A stretch of 64,000 bases of DNA from Beaufortia kweichowensis (taxonomy: Eukaryota > Chordata > Actinopteri > Cypriniformes > Gastromyzontidae): contig CM032800.1 in assembly GCA_019155185.1 (NCBI GenBank), positions 12,034,001 to 12,098,000 on the forward strand, in the 5' to 3' direction. Position 1 is the stretch's first letter. Every line of letters begins with the position of its first letter. The notes below the pieces were generated by a model. That model did not search any database. It was not told the origin of the DNA and saw nothing but the letters and a program-made list of their open reading frames with translations. Shown here piece after piece: positions 1-11,951 of the stretch. The position numbers and the translations under genes are program-made.

Positions 1-1290
1 CAAATGTGCCACGACAGTGATTACTTTAACTTAAAGGTATAAATGTATATAATGTATAAAGTATAAATGGCAGTATTATATAAATTATATTGATAAAATG
101 TAAACATTTTTGGATATATGTAAGCATTTTTTCATCATGTACTTTCATTAACTTATCATCATGTAAGCAGTTTATACATATTGACACTGCCTGTGAAAAT
201 CCATCTAAAGTCATTTTTTGTGATCTACTGTTTTCTACATAAAATCATTTTACATAATGTAGAGAACATACTGTAAAAATATAACCTTGATATCTTTAAT
301 ATTGACTGAGTCATGACATGTCAAAGATTGAAATCGCAGTTATATTTATAGGTGAAATCAAACTTTGATGCTTGTTATCTCATAATAAGGCTTTAGCCTG
401 GTTTTCACAGACAGGGTCACATATGTTATAGAATTACATTATGGTTGTTGCTTGCATAATACTACTATGTTTTTGCTATTTACACACATGCTCAAGATCC
501 AATATGTGCCAGATGTCTGTGAAACAAAAGCAACGGTTGACAGTGTAAATGCGGCCTATTTGACTTTAATAAACCACGCTTTTGAAAAAAGTCCCTGTGT
601 CTGTGAGCCCTGCGATCTCCCCCTGACAAAAATGCATGTGCAGTGATGCACGGCGCCCTCTGTTAGCTTAACGGTTTGTTTTACTCTCAGGTTCACTGAC
701 CTCAGTCTGTGAACATATGAGTGTACAGAGCTAAGATGCTTCTCATGCCTGGAGACCCCCCTCTGTTTCTGCTGTCTTTGGGTACTTCCTCATCCGACAT
801 GTTAGCATTGCACTAGATCATGTCTGCTCTGACCACAAGACACCAGAGGTTGCAGCAGTCGGCATGCACATATGCCTTCTGCAGTACAGCACACAAGAGG
901 ATGCAAAAGAGCGATCACCAATGGGTTTAAATCAACATGGCTAATAAATCCTCCCACTGGGCAATTTATTCTGCGATCTGCCACAAGGAAGGTGAAATTA
1001 AGCAGATGTGAGCAGTTTTTCATTGTTGGAGAGCTACTGATTGTGACACCAGTACGGCTTGGGTGCGTATCTGGATGAGCCAATGAGGTTTTAAGTAAGA
1101 AACATCTCCCTTGCATTCATGCAGACTTTTTTGAGACACAAAAAATAAACAAAGCAAACAAAGAATATTCCCTCTGTCACTATAAGACCAATGCTTTGTA
1201 GATGTGGTCAGATGGCATATCCACGGTATCCCATATGAACCTTAAAGTTGCATGTAATTATCAACGTATATGGTAATAATTCTATATATA
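1..1290. other. intergenic, no gene seen
   Basis: AT-rich sequence. Short open frames occur on both strands around 0.8-1.1 kb, but none has a recognisable domain, a splice context or codon bias. I see no RNA gene. Confidence 0.5.
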
Positions 1291-1606
1291 CAGTAACAAA
1301 AGTTTGGAAACATTTACACACTATTGTTTAGATTTTTTCCACATTTTAGAACAGTAGTAAACTCACAAAAAACATGAAACAACACAATTGTAACTGTGGA
1401 AATTACATACTAAAAGCATCCAAAAGAAATGAACACTTTGTTATATTTGATCATCTATATATCTATACATCTATATCTATATATTCTTGTGTCTTTAATA
1501 ACCATTATTTACTCTCATATATTCCGGTGTTGATATTAATCATTATAATAACATTAATCAGTAAAATAACATTAATCAGTAAAACAATATTAATCACTAT
1601 TTGCTA

Positions 1607-1651
<45 letters not shown>

Positions 1652-2415
1652 TAGTCTTGTGTGCTTGTATGAAATGCTTACCAGTGGAAATTCTCAAGGA
1701 GAGAGAAGGACTCGTATAACCATATATGAAATGAGCTATCTTATGAATGCCCTAAGCACTCTAAGTATAAGTCTTAACCCTGAATTTGTGCAGACCAAGA
1801 TCTATCTTTGCAGACTAAGCAGACTAAGCAGAAGATAACAGTGACCAAATATGAGAAGATGCCTACCGGAAGGGTGGAGAGGTGCCACCTTAACCTTTTG
1901 GGAGAGGAAACCATAAAATTGGGTTTTGAGGGATAGACGGGTTCTTTCTAGATTGCTCGATGGGGAACTCCTTTGATTGTGTAAATGATAGGGACAGATT
2001 GAACCCAGAGCTCTGCATATTTTCTTCAAGTGTGATATTCTTCAATATACTTTTGATTGTTAAAATAAATCCTTTCAAAGATATTTTTTGAGTCTTCCTT
2101 CCTGAATAAACGAACACGCGGACTTGAGGAATTAAATGCCAAGTCCAACACTTTGTAAAATCATACTCTTGACATTTAATCATTCAGCTTCTTGAGGTCT
2201 CAATCTGAGAAGCTTTTTAAACAGAACTGAAGGAATTTCTATCTCTCTCTTACTGGACTATTATTAGCTGCTTTTTATTCATTATTTGCTTTAAATAATC
2301 CATTTAAAAATATTTAAAAATAAAAATTTTACATTGAACTATGCACCTATAGATTAAAAGATTTTTTAAGATCATGAGAAAATGTTTTTGTCATATGTGT
2401 CTAAACTTTTGACTG
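1291..2415. repeat. interspersed DNA-transposon-like element with terminal inverted repeats
   Basis: The left end (1291-1320) and the right end (about 2391-2415, reverse complemented) share a CAGT..CAAAAGTTT(G/A)GA.ACAT pattern. The body contains stretches typical of a very common fish repeat, such as the run at 1340-1400 and the block at 2140-2400. The centre (about 1610-2050) looks unrelated or diverged and holds an AT microsatellite. No transposase frame survives, so this is a non-autonomous or decayed copy. The family name cannot be assigned without a repeat library. Confidence 0.55.
1609..1648. repeat. (AT)n microsatellite
   Basis: Uninterrupted AT dinucleotide run of about 19 units inside the larger interspersed element. 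Confidence 0.95.
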
Positions 2416-4289
2416 GTAGCCTAATGTATGTACAGTATACAGTATATCAAAGTACCATAGAATTACCTTTTTGATACCACCACATTAGTTTTAGTTTGGC
2501 AATCACTATGGCCTTAAGACCAAGGAGACCAAATCTAAAAATTGAGTTTGTTTCAACTAAATTTCTGTGCCAACAACAACGTTTCACATATGCAGCATAC
2601 CCACTTTAACAAACATGATTGCCAAAGCTTGGTCCCGCCGATCCACACTTGTGTCCCTGTGGAGGAAAGGTGATCCCGGGGATTAGACTGGTGTTGGTTC
2701 AGGCAGGTCCAGCACAGACAGACAGGAGCTGTTTCACTGCCAGAACCAGAGTCATGCAGAGGTGAATGCTGCTGGAAAAGAGGATGAGGAAGAGAAGAAG
2801 AGAAGAGACACACAAAAGGAGGTGAGGGTCACACAGGTCACAGCAGGGAATTATGGGTGATGAGTAACAGAAAGGCCAGATTAATGTGGTCATTAATTCC
2901 AGATGGAAAAGACATAGAAACTCTCATTGTGACTCACCGAGCGGTGAAGAGAAAGTTATAGATCACAACATCTTAGCAACAGCATTAGACACAGTGATAT
3001 AAATATACAAGTATTGTTAGGGGTCTCTGGGACTGTACTACAGTCAATAATTATTACAGGGATGAGTATACATTACTTATCAACAAACACACATGCACTT
3101 TAATTTAATTAGCATTAGCCTTAGTGACATCTTAACATGAATCTACAGAAAAACCTAAACAAAATAAAAGCATGTCAGAAATGTAGAGACACACATTTTC
3201 CTCGCTGTTTTTAATTTTCACATTTTAACCTGTTAACTGTCACCGTTTCTCAGGAGGAACACCTATCTTATTTCCCTATTTACTTTAATATTTCATAGTT
3301 GGATTTTAATCTAAACATAAGAAAATAAAAATTGATGGAAAGGTATAAGACTCAAGATAAAATATTTAACATAACAATAAACAAAAAATATTTGTACGTT
3401 AATATTTTATATTAATATATTTAATATTACGTTTTAATATTTTTTAACGTTACTGTAATTTATAAAAATAACTCAAATGAAATTTAAAAGACTTCAAAAT
3501 CTAATATCTAAAAATGAAAAGTTCACATTTTCATGTGTATACTCAATTTCTGCTGTGACAGGTTAAAATAATATTTTATAAACGATTTTATTGAATAATT
3601 ATAATCATTATTTGGTGATTAAAAATATCAATGAAATCAAAACTGATCTTATTTTTAGCTTCTTCAGACTAACTCTTTTGTTAAACCCACTTCATGAGGA
3701 TGTTTTGAACTGAGTTTATGTGTATGCTGAACATTTGTCAGCTGTTTTTCCTTTTATTGTCATTATAGTTTTGTAAAGGAATAATATCGAGGCACATTTT
3801 ATATTTGCCTACATCAATTCAGTCAATCGTGTTTTGACTGATGGTGTAAATATGGATCAATATTTGATGATGCTGGGTTCTTGTCAGGTGCATGGCCGAT
3901 TCTGTTTCAGAGAAGGGCCCCTGTGACCCTATCAGAGAGGGACAGAAGCTATCAGCGCCTCTCCACACTAACAAAGAGCTCCCTTTGCCAAGCCAAATAG
4001 GTGTGTGTGGTTGTTGCGATATTACCTCATGCAGAGTCACTCATCTGTCCTCTGCCTGGTGACCTTACCATGACCTACAGGAGTATCTTTTTCACCTGTC
4101 TACACATAAACCGTTGCCATTGGCTATATTCACTTGGATTCACTTGGCTTCTCTGGTCCAGCTGTAGGGGTGATTTATAAAACAACAGTGTCTGTTAATA
4201 CAGCAATGACCTGCTGGATGAGGTTCTTGACCCTCCGACTCCCTCCTGTGGCCATGTTAGGGGGAGAGGTGTTTAAACAGGATAGCTTA
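2416..4289. other. intergenic, no gene seen
   Basis: Mostly AT-rich. A purine-rich stretch (GA/AAG tract) lies at about 2770-2815, and 3880-4110 is less AT-rich. Frames at 2553-2893 and 3819-4040 on the minus strand have no recognisable product. Confidence 0.45.
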
Positions 4290-4533
4290 CTCAAAAAAAA
4301 ATGTCATTGTTTATTTGCCCTCATGTTGTTTAAAGCCTTTGTGTGACTCTTTATTCTGTGCAACACAGAAGAAAATATTTAAAGAATTGTCTCAGTGGTC
4401 AATACAATGGAATTCAATGGGGGCCAATGCTGTTTGGTTACCAACATTCTTTAAAATATCTTCATTTGTGTTCTGAAGAAGAAAGAAAGTCACACAGGAG
4501 GATTTTTTATTTTTGGTGAATTATCTCTTTAAC
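4290..4533. repeat. abundant cyprinid-type short interspersed repeat (family A)
   Basis: The copy carries the family signature: a CTCATGTTGTTTAAA-type segment, 'CACAGAAGAAAATATTT', 'GTTTGGTTACCAACATTCTT', 'AATATCTTCATTTGTGTTCTG' and an end close to 'TTTTTGGTGAATTATC'. At least eight more copies or fragments occur in the window. There is no coding capacity. It is most likely a non-autonomous DNA element. Confidence 0.75.
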
Positions 4534-5654
4534 CTTTTAATTGAATAGTTTGGCATGACCAATGGTAGAAATCATTATTTTTCCAACAGTTCCAAACAGA
4601 GATTCTAGTAGAAAAACAATTGATTGCACACTTCTTTAAACTGCTTTCTTTAATACTTTATTAATTGCTTGGGTAGAGAGCAGTGCCGTGTGCCTATAAA
4701 CTACAGCAAAAGCGAGCAAGCATCAACTAAAGCTGCAACCCGAAAACATATTTTGAGAAGTTACAGAAAAAGTGCAGATAAGTCATGAGAAACCTTCCTG
4801 AAATTGGTCAGCACAGAAGGTCACCCTCAAGGTTCACCGGCATACAGAGGCCGATCGATTGATGCTGAGCTGACACGGACCTCATTCTAAACAAGAGCCG
4901 CTGTAACCAGAGCGCTGAGAAACATACAGCCACTCAAAACAAAAAAAGAAAGAAAAAAGGACCATAAACGTCTGTGCATTCTCTGATGGAGATGTTTTAG
5001 GCGTGCTTGGATCTTCAAAGGGTGCAGGTGAGAGAGTCATTGTGCTCTACTGCGGCTCACGTTACCCTTTTAGCTCCCACAGGGGGAGAAACATCAAAGA
5101 GGAGGCTTAAAAAGCCTGTCATTGCTCACCTCCACGTACCTGCAGACCGTAAGCTCACTCCCGTCCGCTCTGGCCAACAGCTGCAGCTCTAAAGGATGAG
5201 CTCTTGTACGCTGTCAAATCAAAGAATGGAGCTCTTCCCAGGGGTTCACCTCTCAGCTGTGACAGGCACATATAAGCATATGATGGGGTCTTTTATTTAA
5301 CGCCGACAAATGGTTACAGATGCTTTGATTGCTGAGAGCGGGTCATTCAGACGTATGCACGCTTTTCCTTCTCACAGGACAGTTCCCACACAAAGCACAT
5401 GAACCTATTTTCCATTCAATCATTAATATACTAATAAAAATAAAATCTTGTTCATTAACATAGCTAATGCATTTGCCAACATGAGATAACATGAACATCA
5501 TACTTTTGCAACATGCATTAGTGTTTGTTAATATTAGTTAATACAAATGCTGAGTGTCAGTTCATTAGGCATTTATGGAAGGAATAACGTACATAATGTT
5601 TAAACAAGAAAAACATATCATGATCTCATATATGTTATTAATACCCGGATGAGT
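4534..5654. other. intergenic, with possible conserved non-coding island near 4.8-5.4 kb
   Basis: No gene seen. The part at about 4800-5380 is richer in GC than its surroundings and looks like unique sequence rather than repeat. Whether it is conserved cannot be judged from one sequence. Confidence 0.3.
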
Positions 5655-5745
5655 CTGTGTTATTAGTTTTGAGCTGATGTCATGACTGGCCAATCAGAAT
5701 CAAGTATTCCAAAGCGGCGTATAATGATGTATCTAATGTTAACAA
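5655..5745 (-). repeat. fragment of interspersed repeat family B
   Basis: Reverse-complement match to the start of a longer copy at 9897-10095 around the core 'CTTGATTCTGATTGG'. A closely similar fragment lies at about 58140-58205. Confidence 0.6.
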
Positions 5746-6789
5746 AAAATCTTGTTGTAGAGTAAATAAAATAATGTTAGATAAAATAATGTTGCATGTA
5801 AATTTACGTTGTTTTGTATGATGTAATGCACCCTGAAGTACATCTTCATGTCAACTAGTTAAATTAGTAAAAACACAAGGAAACTTTTAATCGTTCAGGC
5901 ATCATTGGTAATGATGTCAAGTGTCACTCCAAGAAGTTTTATAGACATTTATGATGTCCAAAAACTGGTTCTTTTTACTCTGGCCAGTAAACGTAAACTT
6001 ATCCAGCTTTTTGAAGTTCAGAGCAGAGCTTGGATATACTAACAAGCATATGTCAGTGAACATTTGGCGCCTGAAGAAAGACAAAATAAAGTAAAACGAT
6101 TCTCATTTGACCAAATGCCCACTTGATTAGAGTTTTCAGTTTGGTTTGTAGCTAAAACGTGAATTAATGCAGATTTACTATAACATTTTCCTGCTCCTGA
6201 CTTAATGCTGCCTTCAACGCCCTGCGTTTGATCCTTTTATAGTGTGTGACCACATTCTTCAGATTTTACAGTATAAATCAGTCTAAAATACTCTATTCTG
6301 TATGATAATGTGATGTATGACATCTAAAGAGATGTTGTGGCTTGTGCGCTGTTCATATCTTGTGTCAGTAATTCTGGGTAGTTTACAAGACATTCATTTT
6401 TCAGTCTGGTTAATAGCATCATTGGAAGTGTATCTTAGTAACCAGAAACAGTGCCTGCTTCTCATTACAGGGTAATCAGATTTTTTCTGCCCGCATTAGC
6501 CATCATGTTGCTTTCATACATAAGGTATTGGTGATAAATGACTTTTGGAAACACTATTTATTTTGCAGTATGTTCAGCTTCTGGAATCTGGTTTTAATTT
6601 TTTTTCTTAAATGTAAACCGTTAATAAATCAATTAAAAATAGATATAAACTAAAAGGATTAGATCTAAATGAAATAAAATGTCTTTTAATATCTCAGTAC
6701 TTCTTGGTCAGCTAGGCAGTTCTTATAATGTTCCTGTCATTAAAATAAGGTTGCCATGATTAAAAAGATCTGCGCCCAGATCCACCTTT

Positions 6790-6875
6790 TAACACATAGT
6801 AACACATTACATATAATATATATATGTCTTATTTGGATAAAAGCGTCTAAATGAATAAATGCAAATGTAAATAAC
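6790..6875. repeat. repeat tail fragment (TTGGATAAAAGCGTCT type)
   Basis: Contains the common fish repeat tail 'TTGGATAAAAGCGTCTAAAT' followed by A/T-rich sequence with TGCAAATGTAAA. Related fragments are at about 11950-11990, 26890-26930 and, reversed, 53615-53680. Confidence 0.55.
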
Positions 6876-6925
6876 TCTTCTGCCACTTCTTCAATATTAC
6901 ATATTCACATAGGCCTTTGCTTTTA

Positions 6926-7050
6926 AGGGATATTTCACACAAAAAAGAAAATTGTTTCATCATTTATTCTTCTGGAGAACACAAAAGAAGATATTTTTAA
7001 GATAGTTGGTAACAAAACAACATTGACCCCCCATTGACTTTCATTGTATA
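6926..7050. repeat. family A repeat, partial copy
   Basis: Starts with 'AAGGGATATTTCACAC' and includes 'AACACAAAAGAAGATATTTT' and 'ACAACATTGACCCCCCATTG', the same order as in other family A copies. Confidence 0.7.
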
Positions 7051-7239
7051 AATACATATAATCCAAAATTAGTCAGGTATTTTAAAATAAAATATTATTA
7101 AATAAATTAATATTTATATATTTAAATTAATAAAATCTAAATATAAATTGCAAATATTTTATTCATTAAATAATATATAATAAAAGTAATCAGTTTCTCT
7201 GACTAGGAGGCAACGCAATAATGTACCATATTAGTTTTA

Positions 7240-7720
7240 AGCAATAATGTAAGGTTGCGTTCGCCAACACTGCCGGAGAGTCAGATGAGGCTGTAGATCT
7301 TTACAGCTGCATGTGGGGAAACATGATGAGGTGCTAAGTGTGTCATAAAGGCAGATCAACACTCACTAAATCAGGTGAAGGCCCTTTCATTCTTCAGCTC
7401 TCAAAAACCTGGAGCTAAGTGCCGTTTCAATAATTACACTGATGTTTAATGGCATCGGCAGAGGTGTCGATAAAAAATCATTTCCCATAATTCACTTGGC
7501 GAATTTCCTCTTTCTTCGCAAGCCAAGGAAACTGTTGAAAGAGCGACTACTGATTATTTCTTACGGTTGGCTGGTGATATTTTCTGTTAAATCTATTCAA
7601 CAAACCGGTAATAATTTCCTTTTTCATCACCGTAATGCATCAAGATGGCATTTGGGAAAGATCAGAGAACTGAGGAACTGAGAATTAAAAAACAGAAATC
7701 AACTGTTTAGAAAATGGAAA
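7240..7720. other. candidate conserved non-coding element
   Basis: A unique-looking, less AT-rich island with homeodomain-type cores such as AATAATTACACTG near 7430 and CCCATAATTCAC near 7485. Open frames here have no recognisable protein. The call rests only on texture and motifs; conservation was not tested. Confidence 0.3.
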
Positions 7721-9235
7721 GTTGGACCTGTTGGCTTGCGTCAGGAAAAGTTCATTACAGGATGCCAAAATCAATAAACCTGGATGTTTAATAATTTTCT
7801 AAAGGAAACAAAATGGAAAAGCCTGTGATGATGTCCCTTGATGGCATACTTTATAAAAAGCTTGTGATGTTGTTCTTTGATGGGATATTTTATAAACCAA
7901 CCAAGCAACATGACAACGTTACACTTTATGCATTTTATTACTCATTCATTTTGTTTTCAAATAAACTAAAAATGTTTCATTTATTTTCCTTTAGTAAAAG
8001 TATTAGTTCTGACATTTGTCGTCTATCTTTAAAGAGTCTGGTTTGGTGCTAGAATCATGTGTGTGGAAAAAGTTTAACAGTGGAACAAAATACCGCACAC
8101 AACAACGACCGCAGCATGAAATACATTACACATAGGACTACATGTGTACACAAGCCCTCACGGTGTAATTTATATTATGGTTACACTGTACAGAAAGGAC
8201 AAAGATACAGTGTGTTTACACAAGTTTTTTTTACCAAAATCATGGTAAAAAGTTGCTCCTGTGTGAATATTGACTAGACTCTCAGTGATTGTCATGACAG
8301 AGCTGCTGTAGTTTATCAGGGTAAAGTGTCACAAATGAGAAACATTTGTGTATGATGTCACTGCTTGTACTGCCATGATTTGTGAAACACAGTTGTATAC
8401 AATTGTGTCTTTCTGTGATATGACACACTAAAATTATACAAAAACACACGTTGGTGAATAAACACAATCAAGAATTGAAAATATATCTGTTACAAACATG
8501 GGAAATGCACATTAAACATCACACTGTTAACTGCATGCAACCCACAAACATATTGCAAAATGATTTTTAATTTATATAATTTTATGTTTTACTATGATCT
8601 GCTTTCGCCCCAATAATGTTATTTTAGGATTAAGTAGATTCAGTTTTTGCATGATTCACATACAAATTTATACAAATTAACTTTTCCATTAGATAAGGCT
8701 GAACACATACAAAATATGTGCTTTTATTTACATCATAGCAGGGCAAATGCTACAACACAATTCAACTAAAACAAATAAATAAAAATGTTTAAGGGTTGGT
8801 CAAGGGTTGCCATATATAATGATACTTTCTGAAATGTAAATGAATAATATTTTCATTTATATAAACCCATGTAAAAAAACTGTGTGATATTACAAACACA
8901 TGTTCTTAAAATGTAATAACTGGCTTCTATTTGTACTAAAAAACACAAATTACATTATTATCTGGAACACATTTCCCAGTTTATCTTCACAAAAACATTT
9001 CCCATTCAGTTTGACCCCAAAACTTTTCACCCACCAAATGATCTAATCTAGATCTTAAAATAAGTGAACACCTTTATGATCTTAAGCCAGATTTTGTTTC
9101 CATCCACACTAACACACAAAATACACATAAAAGGACTAACACTACATCACAAAAATCCCAAAGATCTACATCTGCAACAGGTTTCTTCTCTTCCAACCAT
9201 TCTATAGATCTGAAAATCTACACTATCCATTAAAT
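7721..9235. other. intergenic, no gene seen
   Basis: AT-rich. A small inverted repeat (TTTTTACC / GGTAAAAA) lies near 8228-8252. No exon-like segment with splice sites was seen. Confidence 0.45.
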
Positions 9236-9610
9236 TACAGAGTTCACAGAGGACAAGCACTTTTCTGGCTGTTCTTGGCCTAAGTCGAGGCTGTAAGCTC
9301 CATCACCTGTGGGCCAAAGACAGGTGTGATGCTGCCTCAGCCGGTGTTCACCAGCACAAATTCATCTGCATCGATAGGGGTGATGGCCTTTGAGGAATCA
9401 TGGGGGAGAAAAGCAAGATTTCAGGCTCTTGCGTATTTCCTGGCCCTGGCTAGCGTGGACCCTCATGTGTGATACATTCCGCTGCGCAACGCAGCCGTGA
9501 AAGCCTGGTGTTGGCTGCTGCGCAGGCCCAATTACACACCCTTACACTGCAATCACATCCTCCCTGCGCGCACTCAAGCGTATCACAGAAACTCAAACCC
9601 AGTGACCCCC
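9236..9610. other. GC-richer island, candidate regulatory element
   Basis: Markedly higher GC and CpG than its surroundings, for example the run around 9478-9570 with TGCGCAACGCAG and CTGCGCGCACTC. No open frame with known domains. It could be a conserved enhancer or a small CpG island. Confidence 0.35.
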
Positions 9611-9896
9611 ACAGTAAACACTATTGAGAACCCAGCAAATTCAGAAAAATGTCATTATCTGGATGTCTAAAACTTTTTTCTGATTGATGGCAGAACTAAA
9701 GGAAAATTATAGGAATAGCTCATCAATGAGGAGTGTCATTTAATACCTTCATGCCACTCCAAAACTGTATTAAAAGAAAAAAAAAACATTTCATTACATA
9801 TTCTTCAGTGAATGATGAGTTTAATTTCAGTCTCTTCTACAAATAGACTTAAAGTACAACTTGTATGGATCACATTAACGTTGTGCTTTTTGTACT

Positions 9897-10095
9897 CTTG
9901 CAGTTCTTGATTCTGATTGGTCAATAGTTGAGTTTTATTCATGATAAATCACAGCTATGTGCGTTTCACACAATGATTCTGTGTATCACTGCACATCACC
10001 CTTAACAACATAAATATATATCACAATCACTCAGGGACTATTTTTACCAGCAGAAGGAAGACTTTTAGTGATTTTACTTCATGAAACTTTCCATT
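9897..10095 (+). repeat. interspersed repeat family B, longer copy
   Basis: About 180 bases closely match 53293-53475. Shared blocks include 'TCACAGCTATG', 'ATTCT.TGTATCACTGCAC', 'CACCCTTAACAACATAAA' and 'CAGCAGAAGGAAGACTTT'. The two copies are 43 kb apart. Confidence 0.75.
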
Positions 10096-10235
10096 GTGTG
10101 GTAACCGTTTTCTAAAAACAATAAGGAACTGGAGGCTAGCGCTTTATAGTCACGGCTAAAGGGATGGGTTATTCATGATGAAGCACAACCTCTCATACGT
10201 TATTTCTTACACACACTCATTATTTCTCTCTTTTA

Positions 10236-10531
10236 GCTTTGTTATGCCATTTAATGGTGCTTGAGTTTTTAAAGCTCCAAGAAGTGCATCCACCCATCAT
10301 AAAAATAATCCATACAACTCCGTGTATGTACAGCTATTACCAAAACCCAATGCTTATAGTTTAAAAATATGAATTTAGATTTGAAATATGAATATTTCTC
10401 TGACAAAAACCAATCATTTTACTTTAGAAGACATTTATTAAGCCACTGGATTACCCTTATGATGGATGGTTGGATGCACTTCTTGGAGCTTCAAAAGCTT
10501 GAACACAATTCAATGGCATGACAAAGCTAAG
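10236..10531. repeat. long imperfect inverted repeat
   Basis: The left arm (about 10236-10303) and right arm (about 10458-10531) are reverse complements over about 70 bases with few mismatches. Shared blocks read GCATCCACCCATCAT on the left and, on the right, ATGATGG..GGATGCACTTCTTGGAGCTT through to GACAAAGCTA. The spacer is about 155 bases. Sequence on the right to about 10660 ends in 'AGTAAACTATTCCTTT', which resembles a family A end, so this is probably a non-autonomous transposon with long inverted arms. Confidence 0.7.
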
Positions 10532-10660
10532 AGTGAGGATATTATTTAATATAACAGCTTAATTTCAGCTTAAGAAAGAAAGTCAAAGTACACTCCAGAT
10601 GGCATGAGGGTGAGGAAATTATGAGAGAATTTTCATTTTTCAGTAAACTATTCCTTTAAA

Positions 10661-11909
10661 AAGCCAAAAACTGGTAGAATTCTTGTGTGTGGTCCATCTG
10701 TGCTGTTTAATACAATAACAAAACCATTAAAACAACAATAAAGAGAATTACTCCAAATTTTCCACTATGTGGTTGTGTTTTCTATTTCAGCTATATGAGT
10801 ATCTTTCACCGTTCAAAACAATTAAACTCATTATGTCATTTGGAATGGAAAGATGCGGAGGATGTCGTCACGTAACTGCATCTGCCACTTGGCATGAGCG
10901 AATCATTAAAATGTGTCAGGATGAACCTGTTAGTGGTTCCTCTCATTAAGGGTAATTATGACGACCCTTCCTTATGAAGCCATTTGTTTCTGCCAACCCC
11001 CTTTGCAGATGTTTAAAAGACTTTTAAATCCACTATTAACACATTTTTTCAGCCTTTGTCAATGTTTGTCAGTTTGGCCTCAGTCTGGGGTTGAGAGGAA
11101 GTTTGTGGCATACCTCTAAAATGCAATTCCAACAGCGTGTCGAAAACAGACTGCTTTGGTGCAACAGATCTTTGTTGTTTAACAAAATTAGAGCGCAAGT
11201 TGCGGTGGGTCACGAGGAAACGGCCACGATAAAGGACGAGATTTCCATGACAGCCCGGTCACCGACTCTAAATTTCCTATTTTTCAAAGCATGGCGTGCG
11301 TTCTAGACTCATCTGGGTTTTCTCAAGAAGTCAGTCATAATCAAATCTGGTTTATTGCATCCCAGCCACTTCACTGAAGTGAGAAAAGGTCGACACAGTA
11401 GTGGAATGTCCTGAGGGAGGAAGTGAGATGATGATAACTTCAGGAACTGGAACGACTTGAGCCTTCGGTCGGAGACGCTCGGTCAAAACACAACAGCCCA
11501 CACTGAAGCTGTGTAGATGTTATTTTGAGTTATATTTATGGAAATGTGACAAGCTTGACCAGTCACAGACCAAAAAGAGAAAAAGTACCCTCAATGCAAG
11601 TATATGAAAAACAGACATAAATCGCTTTTATTGAAAGATACGCTTCATATTATGGCTACTATATAGAATCGATAAATGGGTAATTTCAGCATTATGGACG
11701 TGACATTTTCAATCGAAACCTCTCACAGAATGTATTTATCAATATATTGAACCATCTGTTAATTTTGTACTAAAGTCCAAAAATCTGTCTATGCACAAAT
11801 TATCTATTAAAAAAATGGAAATATACATGCGTTATGGAGGTGACCAGTTTTTGAGAATCAACATACTAAAAAACACAAACCAGAAGCAATAATTACTTAT
11901 AACTTGACA
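10661..11909. other. intergenic, no gene seen
   Basis: The less AT-rich part at 11080-11480 may be regulatory. From about 11520 onward the sequence looks repeat-derived: the short motif TTATGGA(C/T/G)GTGAC recurs near 11693, 11833 and 12105. Confidence 0.4.
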
Positions 11910-11951
11910 TACAAATGAGAAAGCAACATTTTAAATGCTTTCTCATTTGTA
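11910..11951. repeat. perfect 16-bp inverted repeat (hairpin)
   Basis: The left arm (11910-11925) and right arm (11936-11951) are exact reverse complements with a 10-base loop. It directly precedes a repeat tail (AGTCACTTTGGATAAAAGC), so it may be the end of a mobile element. Confidence 0.85.
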
